The notes beneath the pieces are model-generated. The model was not told where the DNA came from. It worked only from the letters and a program-made list of their open reading frames with translations, and made no database searches. A program made the position numbers and the translations under genes. 55,011 bases of DNA from the NCBI RefSeq assembly GCF_009674725.1, contig NZ_WKKH01000032.1, positions 1-55,011 on the forward strand. Reading direction: 5' to 3'. This DNA comes from Pedobacter petrophilus. Its GTDB lineage: Bacteria; Bacteroidota; Bacteroidia; Sphingobacteriales; Sphingobacteriaceae. Shown piece by piece: positions 18,752 to 26,905 of this stretch (position 1 is the stretch's first letter; each line of letters starts with the position of its first letter).

Positions 18752-18767
18752 TGTGATGGAAATCACG
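18752..18767. promoter_or_regulatory. CRP/FNR-like box upstream of ackA-xfp
   Basis: TGTGAT-GGAA-ATCACG is a near-perfect palindrome of the CRP/FNR type. It lies 108 bp from the ackA start and 148 bp from the start of the divergent sensor kinase gene. The context AAAAGTGTGATG matches the box upstream of fumC. I infer that the REC-CRP regulator at 20104, or a related protein, binds here. Confidence 0.65.
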
Positions 18768-18881
18768 ATTAAAAAATAGAGGTAAAGGGATGATAGAAAG
18801 CCGGTTTGCCGTCTGGCTTTTTAAAAAGCTGAACATGTTATTGATTTTAAAGGAATAGCCCTGTTAAATGCGTACATTTAA

Positions 18882-18901
18882 ACAGATAATTATTTATCTG
18901 T
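18882..18901. promoter_or_regulatory. Perfect 8-bp inverted repeat just before the kinase start
   Basis: ACAGATAA-TTAT-TTATCTGT is a perfect inverted repeat whose end lies 13 bp before the ATG of the PAS kinase gene. It could be an operator or, once transcribed, a hairpin over the translation start region. I cannot choose between these. Confidence 0.4.
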
Positions 18902-18914
18902 ACATCAATTATTT

Positions 18915-20111
18915 ATGGAAAACACCGTATTGCTCAAGGCAATTATTGAAAATGCAATAGACGGTCTGATTACCATAGATGAAAGGGGGGTGATTGAATC
19001 CATAAACCCTTCGGCCTGTAAACTTTTCCACTACCGTCAGGATGAGGTTATCGGCCACAATATTTCCATCCTGATGCCACAACCTGATCGATCACAACAT
19101 GACGGATATCTTCATCATTACCAAAAAACCGGGAATGCCAGTATAATAGGTTTTGGCCGAGAACTTATCGGGATGAAGAAGGATGGGAGCCAATTTCCTT
19201 TTCGCCTGGGTGTAAGTGAGGTAAAATATTCCGGTAGAACTATTTATGCCGGATTTATACATGATTTAAGCAGGGAAAAGGAAGCGGAATCCAGGTTACA
19301 GGAGTATGCTGCTTTACTGGAACATCAGGTTGAAGAGCGAACACATTCGTTAAGCCAGAGTTTACAGACCTTGCAAAAAACGCAGGATGAACTCAGGCTT
19401 TCATTGGATAAAGAAAAAGAACTGGGACAATTAAAGAGCAGATTTGTGTCTATTGCTTCACACGAATTTAGAACCCCACTAAGCATGGTACAGCTTTCAG
19501 CTTCGCTCATTGATCGCTACGCTGAAACCCTTAATAGTCCCAATATTGGAAAACATGTAGGCAAAATAAAGGATGCCGTTCTCAATATAACAGCCATATT
19601 GAATGATTTCCTTTCCCTGGAAAAACTCAACAGTGGGAAGGTAAATCCACAGCTTACACGGTTTAACTTATCTGCAATGGCAGCAGAATTAGCCGGAGAA
19701 ATGCAGGTTGCACTTAAAGGCAATCAGAAAATTATTTTTAAGCATCGGGGAGAAAGTCATATGATACGACTTGATCAGGGCTTATTGAAAAACTGTATGG
19801 TTATTTTGATTGATAATGCCCTTAAATATTCTGGTGAAGAAAGCAATATCTGGCTTTACACGAAAATTAACAAATCAGTTTGTACCGTTAGAATATGCGA
19901 TAATGGTATCGGAATTCCGGAGACCGACCAAAAACATCTTTTTGAGCCATTTTTCCGGGCACATAATACGGGCACAATTTCCGGAAACGGGTTAGGATTA
20001 AGTATTCTATCCAGATATGCCAGCCTTATGGGTGGCAGCGTAAGCTTTAAAAGCAGAATTAACAGAGGTACTCTTTTCACACTTACTTTTCCAACAAACG
20101 ACCATGAGTAA
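18915..20111 (+). CDS. Soluble PAS histidine kinase with FixL-like heme pocket
   Basis: This 398-residue protein has no membrane segment. A PAS domain (about residues 5-120) is followed by a coiled coil (125-170), HisKA (phospho-accepting His183 in SHEFRTP) and an ATPase domain (Asn301, DNGIGIP at 329-335, GNGLGL at 357-362). The PAS domain follows rhizobial FixL closely around the heme: PDRSQHDGY places His62 at the proximal ligand position and IIGFGR places Arg82 at the distal arginine that contacts oxygen. FixL's other two pocket residues are changed (Arg to His68, His to Ser76). It is probably a heme oxygen/gas sensor. The gene overlaps the response regulator gene by 8 bp. A flavin or ligand-free PAS remains possible. 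Confidence 0.85.
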   Translation: MENTVLLKAIIENAIDGLITIDERGVIESINPSACKLFHYRQDEVIGHNISILMPQPDRSQHDGYLHHYQKTGNASIIGFGRELIGMKKDGSQFPFRLGVSEVKYSGRTIYAGFIHDLSREKEAESRLQEYAALLEHQVEERTHSLSQSLQTLQKTQDELRLSLDKEKELGQLKSRFVSIASHEFRTPLSMVQLSASLIDRYAETLNSPNIGKHVGKIKDAVLNITAILNDFLSLEKLNSGKVNPQLTRFNLSAMAAELAGEMQVALKGNQKIIFKHRGESHMIRLDQGLLKNCMVILIDNALKYSGEESNIWLYTKINKSVCTVRICDNGIGIPETDQKHLFEPFFRAHNTGTISGNGLGLSILSRYASLMGGSVSFKSRINRGTLFTLTFPTNDHE

Positions 20112-21156
20112 AAAGGTTCTGATCATAGAGGATCACCTCGCCATCAGGGCGAATATTGTGGAGATTCTGGAAATGGCATTATTTACCGTAATACAGGCAG
20201 AAAATGGAAAAATTGGTGTAGAAATGGCCCTGGCACACCTTCCTGATATTATTCTTTGCGACATTATGATGCCGGAGCTTGATGGTTATGGGGTGCTTTA
20301 TATGCTCAATAAACATGATCAAACCTCAGGGATTCCATTTATCTTTTTAACCGCAAAAGCTGAGCATACCGATTTAAGAAAAGGGATGGAGCTAGGTGCT
20401 GATGACTACCTGGTTAAACCATTTGATGATATGGAACTGCTAAATGCCATAGACATCAGACTTAGAAAAAAGGCTGCAGCAGATGATTTACACCAAAAAA
20501 GTGCTTCCGAATTTAAGGTGATGGTTGCCCATATCGATGGGCTTGCTGAATTTAAAAAAATTATAGAGGGTAAAACGAGCAGGGCGTTTAAAAAGAACCA
20601 GGTTATATACTATGAAGGCGATCATGGAAAAGGGCTTTACTTAATTTTAAGCGGGAAAGTGAAAAGTATTAAGCTTTCTCCGGACGGAAGGGAGTTGATG
20701 ACAGGCCTGCATGCCGCAGGGGAATATATAGGCATTAATGCAGTACTCGGTAAAACAGCCTATACGGATACCGCTACAGCTATGGAGGACAGTGAGATTT
20801 GTATTATACCCAAAGAACAGCTGGAAATGATGCTAAGGTTATATCCTGAGGTTGCCAGAAAATTTATTAATCTGCTTTCTAATGATAATCTTGAAAAGGA
20901 GCAGCAGTTGTTACAACTGGCATATTATTCGGTAAGAAAGAAAATGGCAGAAACGATTATCCGGTTATTCAATCAAAAAACTACCGATAATGAATTGTTG
21001 AATATTTCCCGTGAAGACCTTGCAGCACTTGCCTGCATGGCTACAGAAACGGTAAGCAGAACCCTAACAGATTTCAAGGAAGAAAAATTAATCGACAGGG
21101 TTGGTGCTAATATCACAGTTTTAAATCTTGAAGGGTTAATCAGGATGAAAAATTAG
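20104..21156 (+). CDS. Response regulator fused to CRP/FNR-type regulator (REC-cNMP-HTH)
   Basis: This 350-residue protein joins a receiver domain (residues 1-120; Glu9/Asp10, phospho-accepting Asp53, Thr83, Lys105) to a cyclic-nucleotide-binding-like beta-barrel (about 145-265) and a C-terminal winged helix. The recognition helix reads ATETVSR, with the E-x-x-S-R pattern of FNR/FixK instead of the R-E-x-x-x-R of CRP. No FNR-type cysteine cluster is seen, so oxygen information probably comes through phosphorylation by the overlapping kinase. It is a likely activator of the fermentation operons nearby that carry TGAT-N4-ATCA boxes. The stop codon is followed 4 bp later by the hairpin repeat array. 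Confidence 0.9.
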   Translation: MSKKVLIIEDHLAIRANIVEILEMALFTVIQAENGKIGVEMALAHLPDIILCDIMMPELDGYGVLYMLNKHDQTSGIPFIFLTAKAEHTDLRKGMELGADDYLVKPFDDMELLNAIDIRLRKKAAADDLHQKSASEFKVMVAHIDGLAEFKKIIEGKTSRAFKKNQVIYYEGDHGKGLYLILSGKVKSIKLSPDGRELMTGLHAAGEYIGINAVLGKTAYTDTATAMEDSEICIIPKEQLEMMLRLYPEVARKFINLLSNDNLEKEQQLLQLAYYSVRKKMAETIIRLFNQKTTDNELLNISREDLAALACMATETVSRTLTDFKEEKLIDRVGANITVLNLEGLIRMKN

Positions 21157-21160
21157 ATAG

Positions 21161-21909
21161 CCAGCTTGCGCTCGTTAACGGGTGCAGTATATCACTGCGA
21201 TTTTATCGCTGTTTTCATCGTCACAGACGAAGGGATATTGCACGCTCGTTCGGAAACGAGCGTGAGCATGAAGCATTTAATTCAGCTTGCGCTCGTTTAT
21301 AACGGGTGAAGTATGTCACTGCGATTCTATCGCTGTTTTCATCATCACAGACGAAGGGATATTGCACGCTCGTTCGGAAACGAGCGTGAGCATGAAGCAT
21401 TTAATCCAGCTTGCGCTCGTTTGTAACGGGTGCAGTGTATCACTGCGATTTTATCGCTATTTTCATCGTCATAGACGAAGGGATATTGCACGCTAGTTCG
21501 GAAGCGAGCGTGAGCATGAAGCATTTAATTCAGCTTGCGCTCGTTTATAACGGGTGAAGTATATCACTGCGATTTTATCGCTATTTTCATCGTCATAGAC
21601 GAAGGGATATTGCACGCTCGTTCGGAAACGAGCGTGAGCATGAAGCATTTAATCCAGCTTGCGCTCGTTTATAACGGGTGAAGTATATCACTGCGATTTT
21701 ATCGCTATTTTCATCGTCACAGACTAAGGGATATTGCACGCTCGTTCGGAAACGAGCGTGAGCATGAAGCATTTAATTCAGCTTGCGCTCGTTTATAACG
21801 AGTGCAGTATATCACTGCGATTTTATCGCTGTTTTCATCGTCACAGACGAAGGGATATTGCACGCTCGTTCAGAAACGGGCGTGAGCATGAAAACGAGCG
21901 TAAGCCTGG
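21161..21909. repeat. Six-copy tandem array of the hairpin-rich 121-124-bp repeat
   Basis: Units start with CAGCTTGCGCTCGTT at 21162, 21283, 21407, 21531, 21655 and 21779: the first period is 121 bp and the others 124 bp. Each unit holds five hairpins in the same order as the 4447-4801 array, ending with CACGCTCGTT-CGGA-AACGAGCGTG. The outer ends form an imperfect inverted repeat: CCAGCTTGCGCTCGTT at 21161 against AACGAGCGTAAGCCTGG at 21893-21909. It begins 4 bp after the stop of the REC-CRP gene. From 21910 to 22116 I see only the upstream region of the next gene. Confidence 0.93.
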
Positions 21910-22116
21910 TAAATACATTAAAATCATACATCAAAATAGTTACCAAATAATAGGTTGTTGGCTGGATATTTTAAAGTTTAAGAATTGTAATTTAGAGCCG
22001 CGCCAGCATAGGCAGAAGTCTCTTTATGTTTTCCAGCTGAAAGCATTGGAGAATAGATGGACACAAGTACCAATTTAAGATAATTAATAAACAGCAAATT
22101 TTCGATCTTTAACATT

Positions 22117-22896
22117 ATGATTAAATTTAAACTCAGTTTTTTAAAGTTGCTTTTTAGTGCATGCATGGTTTTACTCTGCACTTTTTCTTTTGCTGCAAAA
22201 CCAGGGTATTATTACCAGATAAAAATTTACCATATAAAGGATGTAAACCAGGAAAATACAGTAGATTCTTACCTGAAGAATGCTTATTTACCGGCATTGC
22301 ATCGATTTGGCATTGCAAATGTTGGCGTATTTAAACCCATTAAAAAGGATTCTTTGGAACAGTTAATCTATGTGTATATTCCTGTTAAAAAGATGGATCA
22401 GCTCTTAAAAATGGAACAGGCACTGGATAAAGATCAGCAATACCTCGAAGCCGGGAAAGACTATCTTAATGCCATTTTTAGCAATCCGCCTTTTTTAAGA
22501 TTAGAAAATATCCTGTTAAAAGCTTTTGCAGGTATGCCGGTTCCGGCCATACCTAAACTGACCTCTCCGAAGGCAGAAAGGGTATATGAACTTCGTAGTT
22601 ATGAAGCCAGTACAGAAAAGCTTTCCCTGAATAAAATTGCAATGTTTAATGAATCCGAGATTAGCATTTTTAGTAAGCTTGATTTTAATGCCGTGTTTTA
22701 TGGGCAGGTAATTTTTGGGAGTAAAATGCCAAATCTGATGTATTTAACAACCTTTAACAATAAGGCCGACCGCGATCAGCATTGGACTGCATTCGGGCCA
22801 GCGTATAAAGAAATAAGCGGATTACCGCAATACCAGAATAACGTTTCAAAAAATGTCACCCTTTTTCTTTATCCCGCAGATTATTCTGATCTATAG
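22117..22896 (+). CDS. Exported NIPSNAP-family protein, 259 aa
   Basis: A signal peptide (to about residue 28, FSFAA) precedes two ferredoxin-like NIPSNAP units: KPGYYYQIKIYHI from residue 28 and VYELRSYEA from about 156. The second carries the family's typical pattern of an aromatic-rich strand and a DRDQHWTAFGPAYKE helix. The domain is a dimeric alpha/beta-barrel fold of unknown biochemical role. The gene is monocistronic: the repeat array lies before it, and a convergent TonB receptor gene after it. I see no clear terminator other than the repeat-derived hairpin at 23109. Confidence 0.88.
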   Translation: MIKFKLSFLKLLFSACMVLLCTFSFAAKPGYYYQIKIYHIKDVNQENTVDSYLKNAYLPALHRFGIANVGVFKPIKKDSLEQLIYVYIPVKKMDQLLKMEQALDKDQQYLEAGKDYLNAIFSNPPFLRLENILLKAFAGMPVPAIPKLTSPKAERVYELRSYEASTEKLSLNKIAMFNESEISIFSKLDFNAVFYGQVIFGSKMPNLMYLTTFNNKADRDQHWTAFGPAYKEISGLPQYQNNVSKNVTLFLYPADYSDL

Positions 22897-23108
22897 TTTT
22901 AAATCTGTTTAATTTCTTTTTCATCGTCAGTAGTTCCCTTATCAATAAGAACCGGCATAATTAAAATCTGATGATATAATCTGTTATAAAATGGCGGGCA
23001 ATTATTTAGAGAAGAGGGACATGAGCATAAATCAGGTTCCTCTTTTTTACATCCTGACTGATAATATAGCTTGCCATTATCGTTTTTATGAGACTCGATA
23101 AATTATTA

Positions 23109-23132
23109 CACGCTTGTTCGGAAACGAGCGTG
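23109..23132. repeat. Lone hairpin remnant of the repeat family
   Basis: CACGCTTGTT-CGGA-AACGAGCGTG is the last hairpin of the 123-bp repeat unit, followed by GAGCCAGG as at the end of the larger array. It lies between the convergent NIPSNAP and TonB receptor genes. It may act as a transcript end for either gene, but no T-run follows on the plus strand. Confidence 0.75.
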
Positions 23133-23144
23133 AGCCAGGGGCAT

Positions 23145-25511
23145 TTAAATACTAACCGTTAAGCCCAAAGAAATATTAATCCCCGGCAGGGGTGCGAGGT
23201 ATTTTAAAAAGGAGTTTTGCGGTCTTGCTTCAACATTGAGCAAATTACTGCCGCTGGCGAAATAATCGATTTTATATTGCCTGATATTTCCACTATACGA
23301 CAGCCTTACCGCAAGCAGGGAATAGGCTGGCATTGGAGGTTCCGGATTAATATTTTTTCCTAAAAAACGCTGTGCGAGATATCGATCGAACGTAGAACTT
23401 AGTTCAAGTTGCTTATAACTGATCCCTCCTGATAATCCAAACCTGCTGGTGGGCATGTTGGGCATATAATCACCTTCTGCCCAATCCCTCATGTGATCAC
23501 CTGAAACATTAACGTTTCTCACCAGGTCAAAATAAGAGCCTAGCTGAATATTGAAATCATGGCCAATCTTTTGATTGTATTCCATTTCAGCTTCCCAACC
23601 GTTCAATCTGGTATCAGACTGGCGCCATTCTTTTACTAAAAATCCTCCTGAACGTGCAATGCCTGTGTGGGCCAGATAGAGATAATTATTAAAAATTGTA
23701 CGGTAGTGCGTAATGGAAAGCTTCAGCCCGGCTAAATTAAGACCTGCACCAAATTCCCCGGTTTTCGCTGTTTCCTTGTTTAGCCGGTCATCGCCATTTT
23801 CTTCTACAATGATCGCAAAGTGATTGTTGCCAGCATAAAGTTCATTAACATCAGGAGCACGTTCGGAATGAGTATATGAGCCCCTTAGGTAAGCAAATTT
23901 GTTAATGTTTAATTGAACACCGGTATTAAATTGGTTCAGGTGAAAATCCCGGTTGGAAAGTTTACCGCCGCCTAAACCCCTGCCTGGGGTATAGCCTGTT
24001 GTTAACATGGCACGCCTTTGAACCAGATCATGACGATAACCTACATTGATGTTCAGAAACTTTACCGCAAATTGCTGTAAACTAAATATTCCGTATTCCC
24101 TGCTTTTGCTATCAGGAAGATACCGTTGTTCTCCACTGCCGTCTATATTTACTGCAGAAATGTCTACACCAGTGATCCCTTTTAGGAATCGCAGCTGCTG
24201 CTGATCTATTTCTAATCTGGCAACCTGGCGGGCCGTCGAAAATTTGTTTGCCAGGTAATCTTCAATGAGCTCACTATCCTGGGCATATTGCATCATATAA
24301 TTCAATCTGATAGCTGCTATTCCAGCTTCGTGGAGTTTATATTCAGATTCCATTAATAAACTATTGGCTTCAGATCTTGTATTTATCGGTAAGTAGAGGC
24401 TTTCACCTGCTATTTGGTGCAGCGCAAATCCGGGAATGCCATAGTAACCGTAGGATCTTCTAAATCCTGCGCCAACATTCAGTTTTTCGCCAATATATCC
24501 TGTGCCTGCATTAAACGCATAGCTGTTGCTATGGCTATTGGGCATTATTCCCTTTTCTACAGGAGCATAGTCGGTTATCCCTTTCACAATTGTTGTTGAA
24601 AAAGGTGTTCCAGTGGGTTGCCCTGCTACATATAAACTGTTTTTTGGATTAGATACGGAAACCCCACCGATAACCGAATTTTCCTGAAAGGTATATAAGT
24701 CTGCCTCGCTTAGACCCCATGCCGGATTGTTTAAATTATCCAATACAAACTGGCTGATGTATGGGTAGAGGGTTAGGTTACGCGTGGTTTGCCTATCTAC
24801 ATTCACCTGGGCCATAGACTCCGTCAGGTGATCAATCTTTGGATCGTAGGCAATTGGGGCCTTTGTGTTTCCTGGTATATTAATATTGCCGTTCCACTTA
24901 TTCATCGCACCTGCATGCCATACCCATCGTTTGCCAACGTTCCCATTAAGATCAAATGCCTGTTTGTATCCCAGATTTGTACTGCCCTCCGTTTTTATAA
25001 ATCCAGTCAGGGCCTTATCAGCCCTTGCCTTTGGTATGGTGTTGTCTTTCAGGTCGATTGCCCCGCCTATGGCCTTGCCTCCAAAAAGTACACTGCCATC
25101 GTTTATATGAATATCAATGCCCAGAAGATTATCCATATCCGTGATCAGGTTCAGATTTGGGCTAATGCCTGAAAGGTCGTTCATGGATATTCCATCGCTT
25201 AGCACCTTTACCCGGTTTCCACTCAGACTCCTGATAACCGGAGCTCCGGAATTAGGACCGAAATAGGAATTTTGGATGCCTGGAACATGGCTGAGGGTCT
25301 CCCCTAAGGTTGTCGACTGGTTATTAAGCAGCGCTTTGCGTGTGATTTTCTTTAAACCAAAAAGACCGGGGATTACTTTGGCCTTTATCGTAACTTCTTT
25401 TAAGACATTAATTTTAGTGCTATCTGCCATCTTCGGCTTTTGAGCATAAACACTGAAGCCAGTTGCCAGCAGCAGAAATAAAAAGTATAAAGACCGAAAT
25501 TTTAATAACAT
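23145..25511 (-). CDS. TonB-dependent outer-membrane receptor
   Basis: From the chosen start the protein has 788 residues: a signal peptide (SVYAQ, about residue 22), a plug domain (KEVTIKAKVI; LGETLSHVPGIQNS; GGAIDL, about residues 40-160) and a 22-strand barrel ending in a typical terminal strand (LGLTVSI). No carboxypeptidase-like SusC extension is present, so it is the siderophore/metal/cofactor type and not a glycan SusC. The ligand cannot be read from the sequence. An in-frame ATG at 25553 lies inside the predicted -7 element, so the ATG at 25511 is the better start. Its promoter overlaps an inverted repeat shared with the divergent lipoprotein gene, which suggests ligand-dependent repression. 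Confidence 0.92.
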   Translation of the reverse strand: MLLKFRSLYFLFLLLATGFSVYAQKPKMADSTKINVLKEVTIKAKVIPGLFGLKKITRKALLNNQSTTLGETLSHVPGIQNSYFGPNSGAPVIRSLSGNRVKVLSDGISMNDLSGISPNLNLITDMDNLLGIDIHINDGSVLFGGKAIGGAIDLKDNTIPKARADKALTGFIKTEGSTNLGYKQAFDLNGNVGKRWVWHAGAMNKWNGNINIPGNTKAPIAYDPKIDHLTESMAQVNVDRQTTRNLTLYPYISQFVLDNLNNPAWGLSEADLYTFQENSVIGGVSVSNPKNSLYVAGQPTGTPFSTTIVKGITDYAPVEKGIMPNSHSNSYAFNAGTGYIGEKLNVGAGFRRSYGYYGIPGFALHQIAGESLYLPINTRSEANSLLMESEYKLHEAGIAAIRLNYMMQYAQDSELIEDYLANKFSTARQVARLEIDQQQLRFLKGITGVDISAVNIDGSGEQRYLPDSKSREYGIFSLQQFAVKFLNINVGYRHDLVQRRAMLTTGYTPGRGLGGGKLSNRDFHLNQFNTGVQLNINKFAYLRGSYTHSERAPDVNELYAGNNHFAIIVEENGDDRLNKETAKTGEFGAGLNLAGLKLSITHYRTIFNNYLYLAHTGIARSGGFLVKEWRQSDTRLNGWEAEMEYNQKIGHDFNIQLGSYFDLVRNVNVSGDHMRDWAEGDYMPNMPTSRFGLSGGISYKQLELSSTFDRYLAQRFLGKNINPEPPMPAYSLLAVRLSYSGNIRQYKIDYFASGSNLLNVEARPQNSFLKYLAPLPGINISLGLTVSI

Positions 25512-25550
25512 AATAAGTAGTAGTGCTGAATGTTGTTTGGATACAGCGCG

Positions 25551-25580
25551 CAAAGATAGGATTGAAAACTATAAACGCAA
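25551..25580 (-). promoter_or_regulatory. Bacteroidota-type promoter of the TonB receptor gene
   Basis: On the minus strand TTG at 25580-25578 is followed after exactly 19 bp by TATCTTTG (25558-25551). This matches the TTTG-N19-TAnnTTTG pattern of the Bacteroidota primary sigma factor. It lies 40 bp before the ATG at 25511 and excludes the longer start at 25553. Confidence 0.75.
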
Positions 25581-25590
25581 CTTAATTGCG
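25576..25590. promoter_or_regulatory. Inverted repeat over the -33 region, possible operator
   Basis: CGCAA-CTTAA-TTGCG is a perfect 5-bp inverted repeat covering the -33 element of the receptor promoter. A second inverted repeat, AATGCA-N7-TGCATT, lies a few bases further on, towards the lipoprotein gene. A metal- or cofactor-sensing repressor could bind either. The regulator is not in the window. Confidence 0.4.
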
Positions 25591-25608
25591 ATAAATAATG
25601 CATCTATG

Positions 25609-25639
25609 TTGCATTTGTAATTGTTAAAATTTACTTTTG
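25609..25639 (+). promoter_or_regulatory. Probable promoter of the divergent lipoprotein gene
   Basis: TTG at 25609-25611, a 20-bp spacer and TACTTTTG at 25632-25639 fit the Bacteroidota promoter pattern. The predicted leader before the ATG at 25654 is very short. Confidence 0.5.
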
Positions 25640-25653
25640 CCGAAAATATAAAT

Positions 25654-26754
25654 ATGGAAATTTTAAAAAATTACACTAAACTATTACTGATCGGAAGTCT
25701 GTTCCTATCGATGTCTGCCTGTAAGAAGGATAATGTTGAGGTTCCGGTGGAACAAGTCGAGATCAACATTCCCGGAACGGTATCAATGATCTACGGCGAG
25801 CAGCAAGATATCACCTTACCGGCAAATGTGTTAGGGGCACAGGACGTGCAGATTACACTCGATTTCAGCCAAAATGAAAATGTTAAAGTTAACGCAAAAG
25901 AAAGCTTGAATGATAAACTTTCTGCAGCGGTTACCATAGATAAGAACTCGGGAAAGATCCATTTAAATAGTAGCTTGCTTTATGTAAACGGCACTATTTC
26001 GGGCACTAACGGGGCAAAATTACCTGATTACTTTAAGGTTGTTGTAAACGCAAGCTCGGTAAGTAAATCCTTCCAGGGTAAACAAACTATTAATTTAAAA
26101 ATTTCTCCGGCGAAGCTTTCCGTTAAAGGCCTCGATAATCAGGCGGCAATTCCGGTGGCTTATGTACTGTATGGTGATGCCGCAAATTTTGAACTGGAAT
26201 TTTCTAAAAGTTCTTTGACAGGCATGACATGGGGCATTGAAAACCAATCATCAATTGGGGCAGAGGTATCACTGAACGCAAATATTTTAAAATTTGCGAC
26301 CAGCTCTGGAGATCCTTCCAGGAAAGTTGAAAAAGCCTTTAATGTAACGCCGTCCCTTCAGAAAGACGGATTTGTTGTTGCATCCACCGCATTCCGTGTG
26401 ATCTTTATTCCCAGAATTAAATTCTTTTTTGGCACATACTATCCCGACTATGACCTTACCATACTTTTGAATAATCTTCATATTGGCTTATCAAACGGAT
26501 ATGTATCGGCTGCACCAACACTTTCTCCTGAGGGATATAAATCAACTTTTGCGATCATTGGCATAAAAAAGGATAGCCAGGTTTTTAATGATATTGATGC
26601 ATTATTCTCCATAAATGAGAAAACAGGTTCTGTTACCCTGAAGAAAAATTCTTCGCTTACAGCGGGTGCGTATGAAATTACAGTGAAAGCGATAACAACC
26701 ACAGGGCTTGAATTCTTGACAACTTTGACCTTAAATATGTCTAAAGTAGAGTAA
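25654..26754 (+). CDS. Lipoprotein with Ig/cadherin-like repeats, 366 aa
   Basis: The ATG at 25654 begins a clean lipoprotein signal (LFLSMSAC, Cys at about residue 23, followed by KK). A longer frame would need a TTG start inside the promoter. The rest is beta-rich, and the last 80 residues (FSINEKTGSVTLKKNS...GAYEITVKA) resemble a cadherin-like repeat: a strand, then TG-x-V/I, then G-x-Y-x-x-x-V. I do not recognise the whole protein. Divergence from the TonB receptor over a shared control region suggests that the two act together, perhaps as a surface-exposed partner for ligand capture. Confidence 0.75.
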   Translation: MEILKNYTKLLLIGSLFLSMSACKKDNVEVPVEQVEINIPGTVSMIYGEQQDITLPANVLGAQDVQITLDFSQNENVKVNAKESLNDKLSAAVTIDKNSGKIHLNSSLLYVNGTISGTNGAKLPDYFKVVVNASSVSKSFQGKQTINLKISPAKLSVKGLDNQAAIPVAYVLYGDAANFELEFSKSSLTGMTWGIENQSSIGAEVSLNANILKFATSSGDPSRKVEKAFNVTPSLQKDGFVVASTAFRVIFIPRIKFFFGTYYPDYDLTILLNNLHIGLSNGYVSAAPTLSPEGYKSTFAIIGIKKDSQVFNDIDALFSINEKTGSVTLKKNSSLTAGAYEITVKAITTTGLEFLTTLTLNMSKVE

Positions 26755-26872
26755 TTGCGTTTGTTATTTTTTCAAAGTATTGCGATTAGCAGTTTGTGAA
26801 TCCAATTATACAAATGGCTAATTCTACAAGGAATGAGCGTACGTTTTGCAGGAATAATTTTTTAATGTTGAG

Positions 26873-26905
26873 CAGGGGAGAGTGGTTTCTCTCCTGTTAT
26901 TTTGC
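26873..26905 (+). terminator. Possible hairpin terminator after the lipoprotein gene
   Basis: GGAGAG (26877-26882) pairs with CTCTCC (26889-26894), extended by a bulged CA/TG pair, and is followed by TTATTTT. It lies about 120 bp after the stop. I see no other supported feature between 26755 and 27076. Confidence 0.45.

Noticed and set aside
21161..21909. CRISPR array
   Set aside because: The whole 121-124-bp unit is repeated with no unique spacers, and no cas gene is in the window.
21287..22078. Open frames of 69 and 114 residues in the second array
   Set aside because: They are the same repeat-derived peptide, without a binding site, and shift frame between units.
25512..25553. Longer start of the TonB receptor gene
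   Set aside because: The ATG at 25553 lies inside the predicted -7 promoter element and gives a poor signal peptide.
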